Below, piece by piece: positions 6,119-10,223 of a stretch of 10,223 bases of DNA. Within the stretch, counting starts at the first letter, position 1. Each line of letters starts with the position of its first letter. This DNA is from Actinomycetota bacterium (GTDB lineage: Bacteria > Actinomycetota > Thermoleophilia > Gaiellales > Gaiellaceae), in assembly GCA_005883245.1 (NCBI GenBank), contig VAXT01000125.1, positions 1 to 10,223 of the forward strand, written 5' to 3'. The position numbers and the translations under genes are program-made. The notes under the pieces were generated by a model that saw nothing but the letters and a program-made list of their open reading frames with translations, did no database searches and was not told the origin of the DNA.

Positions 6119-6448
6119 TCAGCTATTGGTTCGAGGGCGATTCTCGATCGCCGCGCTGTACTGCGCCGTGTGCAACTCCAAGTCCGCGATCGATGCCGCG
6201 CGCTCGTGAAGCCACCCCGCGATCCCGTCTTCGGCCCACCAGTTGGGGTTGGAATGCGCGACGTCGCGCCACACTGTCTTCTCGCCCTCTTTCTCGATCA
6301 CCGCCGTAATCGCTCCGCAATAGATGTCGGCGCATTCCGGACACACGTAAATTGCAACCCGGCCGTCTGGGTCCGGCGGGTCCGCGAGCAGTAGCCGCTG
6401 AGCGGAGCGCTCATCCACTTCGGGAGCAAGCCACAATCCGTCGCTCAC
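6119..6448 (-). CDS. Small CPxC-containing protein of unknown function
   Basis: The product is 109 residues, soluble and acidic. The centre reads IYVCPECADIYCGAITAVIE (33-52), with Cys36, Cys39 and Cys44 (CPxC-x4-C), followed by KTVWRDVAH. Short actinobacterial proteins with a 'CPECG...CGA.T..V...G..V.W.D' core exist as uncharacterised proteins. Metal or redox chemistry at the cysteines is inference. A Trp-rich stretch NPNWWAEDGIAGW (67-79) precedes a C-terminal helix. It starts at GTG 6448, 31 bases after the response regulator stop on the same strand, and is probably the last gene of that transcript. No Shine-Dalgarno serves this GTG. An out-of-frame ATG at 6470 does have AAGGA before it, so reinitiation or coupling through a 19-codon ORF is possible. 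Confidence 0.7.
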   Translation of the reverse strand: MSDGLWLAPEVDERSAQRLLLADPPDPDGRVAIYVCPECADIYCGAITAVIEKEGEKTVWRDVAHSNPNWWAEDGIAGWLHERAASIADLELHTAQYSAAIENRPRTNS

Positions 6449-6479
6449 GCCAAGCGAAGCTGAGCTGCATGGAGATCCT

Positions 6480-7160
6480 TCAGACGATTCCGCTGCGGAC
6501 GGCGTAGACGGCGGCCTGGATGCGGTTCTCGATCTGCAGCTTCATCAGGATGTTCGAGATGTGGTTCTTGACCGTCTTCGGGCTGATGTGCAGCGCGGCC
6601 GCGATCTGGGAGTTGTCCTTCCCGTTCGCGATCAGGCGCAGCACCTCGAGCTCGCGCTCGGAGAGCTCGGCGCGGATCGTCTCGGCGCCCTGGTCGAGCG
6701 TGACGGCGCGCATCCGCTGAAGCACTTTCGCCGCGATCGGCGGTGAGATCAGCGATTCGCCGACCGCGGCCGACGTGATGCCGCGGATCAGCTCCTGGAT
6801 CGACGAGTCCTTGACGAGGTACCCGCACGCGCCCGCCACGATCGCGTCCATCACGTCCTCGTCCTCGTCGGAGATCGTGAGGACGACGACACGGGTCAGC
6901 GGCGCAAACGACGTGATCTCGCGTGTCGCCTCGACCCCGGTCATCCCGGGCATGTTCAGGTCCATCACGACCACGTCCGGAGCGACCTCGCGCACGGAGC
7001 GGACAGCCTCATAACCATTGGCCGCCTCACCGACCACCTGGACGCCTTGCTCCTCGAGGAGGTTCCGCAGCCCGGTGCGAAACAGGTCGTGGTCGTCGAC
7101 GAGGAGCACGCGCAGCGCGTCACCGTCTTTCTTGGCCTTCTCGTCGGCCGTTTGTGTCAT
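6480..7160 (-). CDS. NarL/FixJ (LuxR-type) response regulator
   Basis: This is a two-component transcription factor of 226 residues, the usual length. The receiver domain (about 16-132) has acidic residues Asp22 and Asp23 in VDDHD, phospho-acceptor Asp67 in VVMDLNMPG, Thr95 in VVVLTIS, and Lys117 in GYLVKDSS. The C-terminal LuxR helix-turn-helix (about 162-226) reads LSERELEVLRLIANG, NSQIAAALHISPKTVKNHISNIL and onward, with the recognition helix at about 187-198. Phosphorylation should drive dimerisation and DNA binding. No histidine kinase gene is adjacent, so the partner is unknown. It begins 26 bases after the 3D-domain protein stop on the same strand. The spacer carries AGGGGG about 8 bases before the ATG, one of the few Shine-Dalgarno-like sites here, supporting co-transcription with the upstream wall gene. 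Targets cannot be read from the sequence. Confidence 0.93.
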   Translation of the reverse strand: MTQTADEKAKKDGDALRVLLVDDHDLFRTGLRNLLEEQGVQVVGEAANGYEAVRSVREVAPDVVVMDLNMPGMTGVEATREITSFAPLTRVVVLTISDEDEDVMDAIVAGACGYLVKDSSIQELIRGITSAAVGESLISPPIAAKVLQRMRAVTLDQGAETIRAELSERELEVLRLIANGKDNSQIAAALHISPKTVKNHISNILMKLQIENRIQAAVYAVRSGIV

Positions 7161-7186
7161 GCGCGAGGCCCCCTGCTCCGGGTTGC

Positions 7187-8170
7187 TCAGTGCAGCGTCA
7201 CGGTAACGGTTCTGCTACCCCAGGCGAGCGCTTCGGCCTGTGTCGGGAACCAGAGGTCGATGTGCGCGCCTGCGATAGCGCCGCCTGTATCAGCCGCGAC
7301 GCCCTCGCCGTAGCCGGGGATCGTCATCTTCGTTCCGAGCGCGATCACGCTCGGGTCGACCGCGACGATCCCGTAGCCGACCGGGACTCCGCTCGACGTG
7401 TAGCCGGCGAGCGAGTAGCCGGTCGCGAGCACGGTCAGCGTGCGTCCGCTCTGGCTCGTGCCGGGCGCGGGTGCGGCCGCAAGCTCGCGCGCCCGCGACT
7501 CGAGCGTCGAGATCTCGGCCGAGTTCGCACTGCGTGTCGTCCGTAGGGAAGCGAGGGTGGCCGTCTGCTCGCGCTCGGCCGCCTCGAGCGCGGAAACGGT
7601 GGCCGCGGTCGCAGCTTCGGTCTCCCTGGCCTGTGCCTCCTCGGTCGCCAGGCGTCGGGTCGCCGCCAGCAGATGGTCTCGCGCGTGCTTGGCCGCGTCG
7701 ATCACTCTTTGGTCGAGACCCGCGACTCGGTGCAGGTTCTCGATCCCATTGATCGCGTCGTCGACCGAGGTCGCGCCGACGAGCACCGCCATCGGGTCGG
7801 TCGGGCCCTGCTCGTAGAGGAGGCGCAGCCGTTCCGCCAGCCGTCGCTGCGAGATCTTGACCGTGCGGCGCGCCAGCCGCAGGCTTCGCTCGGACTCGGC
7901 GCGGCGCGCAGAGATCGCTTCCGAGCGCGCCCTGAACCGCACGAGCGCGGCGCGAGTCTGCTCGAGACGTGTCGAAAGCGTGACCGAGCTGAGCCAAGTT
8001 GCCTTCGCCCGGCCGGCGAGCGCCGAATTCTCGTTTCGGAGCTCCTGAGCCCGCTCCTGAAGCCGCACCGGCGGCCCGGCGCCGATCGCAGCGGGTAGCT
8101 GCAAGGCGGCCAGAATGGCCACAAATGCGGCTACGAGCCCAGCTCGAAGCCCCGTACCTGGCTCTCCCAC
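7187..8170 (-). CDS. Exported coiled-coil protein with C-terminal 3D domain
   Basis: From GTG 8170 the product has 327 residues. A signal peptide or anchor (about 9-31, LRAGLVAAFVAILAALQLPAAIGA) is followed by a long charged coiled coil (about 35-232) interrupted by LLYEQGPTDPMAVLVGATSVDDAI (117-140). A short linker (233-243) leads to a C-terminal 3D domain with its three aspartates: Asp272 in VAVDPSVIALGTK, Asp294 in ADTGGAI and Asp305 in HIDLWFP. 3D domains occur in Rpf/Sps-like and MltA-like muralytic proteins, so cleavage of glycan strands is the likely role. The coiled coil resembles PcsB/RipC/CwlO regions that contact FtsEX; this is inference. The start is uncertain: GTG 8188 and ATG 8266 are also in frame. 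GTG 8170 is favoured by TAGGGT (8179-8184) 8 bases upstream. It is likely the first gene of a cluster with the response regulator and the CPxC protein. Confidence 0.88.
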   Translation of the reverse strand: MGEPGTGLRAGLVAAFVAILAALQLPAAIGAGPPVRLQERAQELRNENSALAGRAKATWLSSVTLSTRLEQTRAALVRFRARSEAISARRAESERSLRLARRTVKISQRRLAERLRLLYEQGPTDPMAVLVGATSVDDAINGIENLHRVAGLDQRVIDAAKHARDHLLAATRRLATEEAQARETEAATAATVSALEAAEREQTATLASLRTTRSANSAEISTLESRARELAAAPAPGTSQSGRTLTVLATGYSLAGYTSSGVPVGYGIVAVDPSVIALGTKMTIPGYGEGVAADTGGAIAGAHIDLWFPTQAEALAWGSRTVTVTLH

Positions 8171-8256
8171 GGCGCGGAACCCTAACACCTGAGGGCCGGC
8201 CCGGCCGTAGCCCGACTTCGTCGCAGGCCGCACTGTCTCTAGGCACCGCTCTCCGT

Positions 8257-8285
8257 TTGCGGTCATCCGGAAGGGTTGTTAAGGT
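8257..8285 (+). promoter_or_regulatory. Possible promoter of the NlpC/P60 gene
   Basis: TTGCGG (8257-8262) and TAAGGT (8280-8285) are spaced by 17 bases. The -35 matches three of six consensus positions and the -10 keeps the T-A...T frame. A transcript would start near 8292, leaving a leader of about 70 bases before ATG 8361 and excluding the in-frame GTG at 8289 as the start. Confidence 0.35.
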
Positions 8286-8298
8286 GCCGTGCTCGTGA

Positions 8299-8335
8299 CG
8301 TACCGGCCCCCTTCCGGTGCGCCCGTCGTGGCCGG
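8299..8335 (+). promoter_or_regulatory. Alternative hairpins in the NlpC/P60 leader
   Basis: ACCGG (8302-8306) pairs with CCGGT (8314-8318), extended by a wobble and two more pairs to 8299/8321. The overlapping CCGGCC (8303-8308) can instead pair with GGCCGG (8330-8335). The two are mutually exclusive. In such GC-rich sequence this may be chance. No known riboswitch core, including the c-di-AMP class often found before NlpC/P60 genes, was recognised. Confidence 0.25.
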
Positions 8336-8360
8336 GACACGTGCGTTCTCCGGCGTTCGC

Positions 8361-9449
8361 ATGCGGCAGGCGCGACTAGCCCTCATCGGCGTCGCCGCGG
8401 CCCTCGTGGCTGCTTCGCCGTCCTTTGCCGATCCCGGCTCGGGTTCGGTCTCCTCGAAGCAGGCCGAGGCGCAAAGCGTGATGTCCCAGATCCAGGGCCT
8501 CGACGCCAACCTCGAGCGCGCCGTCGACGCGTACAACCTCGCGAACGAGAGGCTCGCCGGGATCGAGAGCGACCTGCGCACGAACAAGGCCGAGCTGAAG
8601 CTCGCGAAAGCGAACCTCCGGCACGCGCAGCGCATGCTCAGCGCCCATCTCGTCGCGCTCTACACGTCAGGGGGCCAGGACACGGGGCTCGAGGTCCTGC
8701 TCGGAGCGACCTCGATGGACGACCTGATCAACCGGCTCGACACGATGAACCGGGTCTCGGATCAGAGCACCGAGGTCCTCAAGCAGGTCAAGATCTTCCG
8801 CGCCAAGGTGAAGCGCGAGCGCGAGCGGCTCCAGACGGCACACGTTCAGCAGGCGAAGCTCGTGGCGGAGCGCTCCGCGGAGAAAGCCTCGATCGAGGGC
8901 CAGCTCGCGTCGCGGCAGCAGCTCTTGTCCTCGATCAAGAGCGAGATCAGCCAGATGCGGGCTGCGGAGCAAGCCCGGCAGGCCGAGCTCGCGGCACAGG
9001 CCCGGGCCCGGCTGGCATCGACCGGCGCGACGGTTCTCGACGCAAGCGCCGGCACGGTCGCCTCGACGCAGCCCGCGCCTGTCTACGCGCCGCCGCCTTC
9101 CAAGTACGGCGGCGTCGTCGGGATCGCGATGCAGTACCTCGGGACGCCGTACGTCTGGGGTGGCGCCAGCCCGTCGGGGTTCGACTGCTCCGGGTTCGTG
9201 ATGTACGTCTTCAACCAGATCGGCGTGTCGCTTCCGCACAACGCAGCTGCGCAGTACGGCTACGGGATGCCCGTCTCACGCGACCAGCTCCAGCCCGGCG
9301 ACCTCGTCTTCTTCAACGGGCTCGGCCACGTGGGGATCTACATCGGCGGCGGTCAGTTCATTCACTCGCCGCACACCGGAGACGTGGTCAAGATCTCGAG
9401 CCTGAGCGGCTGGTATTCGTCGACCTGGGTCGGCGCTCGGCGGCTATAA
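8361..9449 (+). CDS. Exported coiled-coil NlpC/P60 peptidoglycan endopeptidase
   Basis: This is a 362-residue cell-wall hydrolase that should cut peptide stems of peptidoglycan outside the membrane. A signal peptide covers about 1-23 (MRQARLALIGVAAALVAASPSFA). A coiled coil runs about 30-215, interrupted by VALYTSGGQDTGLEVLLGATSMDDLINRL in two parts (98-112 and 113-126), the hook seen in RipC/PcsB-like proteins. A Pro/Ala linker (about 216-247) precedes the catalytic NlpC/P60 domain (248-362). Catalytic residues are visible: Cys276 in FDCSGFV, His323 in GHVGIYIG and His335 in FIHSP. The coiled coil may hold the enzyme inactive until FtsEX acts, as for homologues; this is inference. ATG 8361 is preferred over GTG 8289 because the signal peptide begins there. 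It diverges from the 3D-domain gene, whose N-terminal part it resembles. DUF4396 follows within 7 bases. Confidence 0.94.
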   Translation: MRQARLALIGVAAALVAASPSFADPGSGSVSSKQAEAQSVMSQIQGLDANLERAVDAYNLANERLAGIESDLRTNKAELKLAKANLRHAQRMLSAHLVALYTSGGQDTGLEVLLGATSMDDLINRLDTMNRVSDQSTEVLKQVKIFRAKVKRERERLQTAHVQQAKLVAERSAEKASIEGQLASRQQLLSSIKSEISQMRAAEQARQAELAAQARARLASTGATVLDASAGTVASTQPAPVYAPPPSKYGGVVGIAMQYLGTPYVWGGASPSGFDCSGFVMYVFNQIGVSLPHNAAAQYGYGMPVSRDQLQPGDLVFFNGLGHVGIYIGGGQFIHSPHTGDVVKISSLSGWYSSTWVGARRL

Positions 9450-9450
9450 C
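9420..9450 (+). promoter_or_regulatory. Possible promoter for the DUF4396 gene
   Basis: TATAAC (9445-9450) matches the -10 consensus at 5 of 6 positions and overlaps the NlpC/P60 stop codon. TCGACC (9420-9425) lies 19 bases upstream as a possible -35 (4 of 6). Six bases separate the -10 from the ATC codon at 9457, the same geometry as the dacB promoter and its ATG. Confidence 0.4.
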
Positions 9451-9456
9451 GCCCGC

Positions 9457-9921
9457 ATCGCCCACGCGCACGCTGAGCAGCAATCGCTGAACCGCCTCGC
9501 CGCGTCCGCGACGACGCACTGTCTAACGGGATGCGCTTTCGGCGAGGTGCTCGGGCTGGCGATCGCGACCGTCCTGGGCTGGAGCAACCTTCCGAGCATC
9601 CTGCTCGCGGTAGTCCTGGCCTTCTTCTTCGGCTACTCCTTCACTGCAGTTCCGCTGCTTCGTGCCGGCCTCACGCTTCGAACCGTGATCGCGCTCGCTC
9701 TGGCCGCGGACACCTTCTCGATCGTCGTGATGGAGATCGTCGACAACGCGATCGTGCTCGCCGTCCCGGGTGCCATGGACGCGGGCCTCGGCGACGCCCT
9801 CTTCTGGGGAAGCCTCGCCTTCGCGCTGGCCGTGGCATGGGTCGCCGCCTTCCCAGTCAATCGCTGGCTCATCGCACGCGGACGCGGCCACGCCGTCGTC
9901 CACACACATCACGGTCACTAG
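9457..9921 (+). CDS. DUF4396 family membrane protein, non-canonical start
   Basis: This is a small integral membrane protein of unknown function. Family features are HCLTGCAFGEVLG (residues 21-33 counted from ATC 9457), GWSN, FFFGY, DTFSIVVMEIVDNAIVLAVPGAMDAG in two pieces (85-98, 99-110), LFWGSLA and FPVNRWLIARGRGH. Hydrophobic segments lie at about 31-42, 45-68, 76-106 and 115-133, with a His-rich tail HTHHGH. The first ATG/GTG/TTG in frame is GTG 9547, but that would cut away HCLTGCAFGE, which is family sequence. Between the in-frame stop at 9403-9405 and 9547 there is no ATG, GTG or TTG; only ATC 9457 and CTG 9487 are plausible. ATC gives IAHAHAEQQSLNRLAAS and sits 6 bases after TATAAC. 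A point mutation or sequence error in a former ATG is possible. The end overlaps the next gene's stop. Confidence 0.8.
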   Translation: MAHAHAEQQSLNRLAASATTHCLTGCAFGEVLGLAIATVLGWSNLPSILLAVVLAFFFGYSFTAVPLLRAGLTLRTVIALALAADTFSIVVMEIVDNAIVLAVPGAMDAGLGDALFWGSLAFALAVAWVAAFPVNRWLIARGRGHAVVHTHHGH

Positions 9922-10223
9922 TCCGTGTAGAGACCTTTCAACTGGTCGGCGAAGTGCTCCTCGACGACGCGGCGCTTGAGCTTGAGCGTCGGTGTGACCT
10001 CGTTCTGCTCGGGGGAGAAGTCCCGGTCGAGGATCTCGAAGCGTCGTACGTGCTCGAAGTGCGCCAAGTGCTCGTTGATCCGCTCGACCGCCTCCGCGAC
10101 GAGCGCATGCACGTCCTGGCTGCCGTCCAGCTTGGCGACTTCGTCCTGGTCGAGCGTGATCAGCGCGACGAGGTATGGGCGCCGGTCGCCGACGACCAGC
10201 GCCTGTGAGACCCAGGGGATGCC
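9918..10223 (-). CDS. Long-chain acyl-CoA ligase (AMP-binding), C-terminal part
   Basis: The frame is open to the right edge, so the first several hundred residues lie outside the window. The visible 101 residues begin GIPWVSQALVVGDRRPYLVA and continue LITLDQDEV, then VERINEHLAHFEHVRRFEIL and DFSPEQNEVTPTLKLKRRVV, ending near EHFADQLKGLY. This is the C-terminal subdomain of ANL-superfamily long-chain fatty-acid-CoA ligases (FadD15/ACSL type). The family reads 'RPY..ALI.LD', 'E.IK.F.IL...F..E.GELTPTLK..R..V', and the lysine-bearing TPTLK segment lies near the active site in the adenylating conformation. It activates fatty acids with ATP and CoA. GTG 10112 inside is not the start. It converges on the DUF4396 gene with overlapping stop codons. 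The exact substrate cannot be judged from this part. Confidence 0.92.
   Translation of the reverse strand, partial: GIPWVSQALVVGDRRPYLVALITLDQDEVAKLDGSQDVHALVAEAVERINEHLAHFEHVRRFEILDRDFSPEQNEVTPTLKLKRRVVEEHFADQLKGLYTD

Noticed and set aside
8171..8360. c-di-AMP (ydaO-type) riboswitch before the NlpC/P60 gene
   Set aside because: Such riboswitches are common before actinobacterial wall hydrolases, but the leader is only about 70 bases and none of the conserved core is visible.
8276..9490. 404-codon plus-strand frame overlapping the NlpC/P60 gene
   Set aside because: It is an Arg/Gly/Pro-rich shadow in another frame; the NlpC/P60 frame has signal peptide and catalytic triad.
1..10223. tRNA, rRNA, CRISPR or prophage content
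   Set aside because: No cloverleaf, repeat-spacer pattern, phage gene or integrase was seen on either strand.

Overview
This is a high-GC bacterial chromosome segment. The genes recognised point to an actinobacterium, probably of the Thermoleophilia (Gaiellales/Solirubrobacterales) type: rplQ, ligA and dacB homologues, a DUF6636-like secreted protein, a DUF4396 membrane protein, coiled-coil NlpC/P60 and 3D-domain wall proteins, and many gene starts with a -10-like hexamer directly upstream and no Shine-Dalgarno sequence. The taxonomic placement is inference from gene content, not a measured result.

Layout. Positions 1-309 hold the 3' end of rplQ. A minus-strand unknown gene (306-944) meets it tail to tail. 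It is separated from truA (1131-1736) by a strongly structured inverted-repeat element (959-1122). truA itself lacks about 43 residues of the family's C-terminal core. A tandem 25-bp palindromic repeat (1801-1850) follows. Next come a small secreted cysteine-rich protein (1862-2260, minus) and, only 25 bp away and divergent, full-length ligA (2286-4286). Two hairpins (4318-4370) separate ligA from the convergent dacB (4371-5570, minus). A small coiled-coil gene (5689-6003, plus) diverges from dacB.

The right half has a minus-strand cluster read from 8170 down to 6119: a 3D-domain wall protein, a NarL/FixJ-type response regulator and a small CPxC protein. Divergent from it is an NlpC/P60 endopeptidase (8361-9449). 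Its N-terminal coiled coil resembles that of the 3D protein, so the two form a divergent pair with a shared front end and different wall-active C-terminal domains. A DUF4396 membrane protein follows closely. Its coding signal extends upstream of any ATG, GTG or TTG. The window closes with the 3' end of a long-chain acyl-CoA ligase on the minus strand.

Together the window mixes translation and replication housekeeping (rplQ, truA, ligA) with peptidoglycan remodelling (dacB, 3D protein, NlpC/P60 and perhaps the response regulator). No mobile-element gene, CRISPR array, tRNA or rRNA was seen, and no gene-free stretch exceeds 200 bp. The points most worth a second look are the structured element before truA, the internally deleted TruA, the DUF4396 gene with an apparent AUC start, and the duplicated coiled-coil front end of the divergent wall-protein pair.
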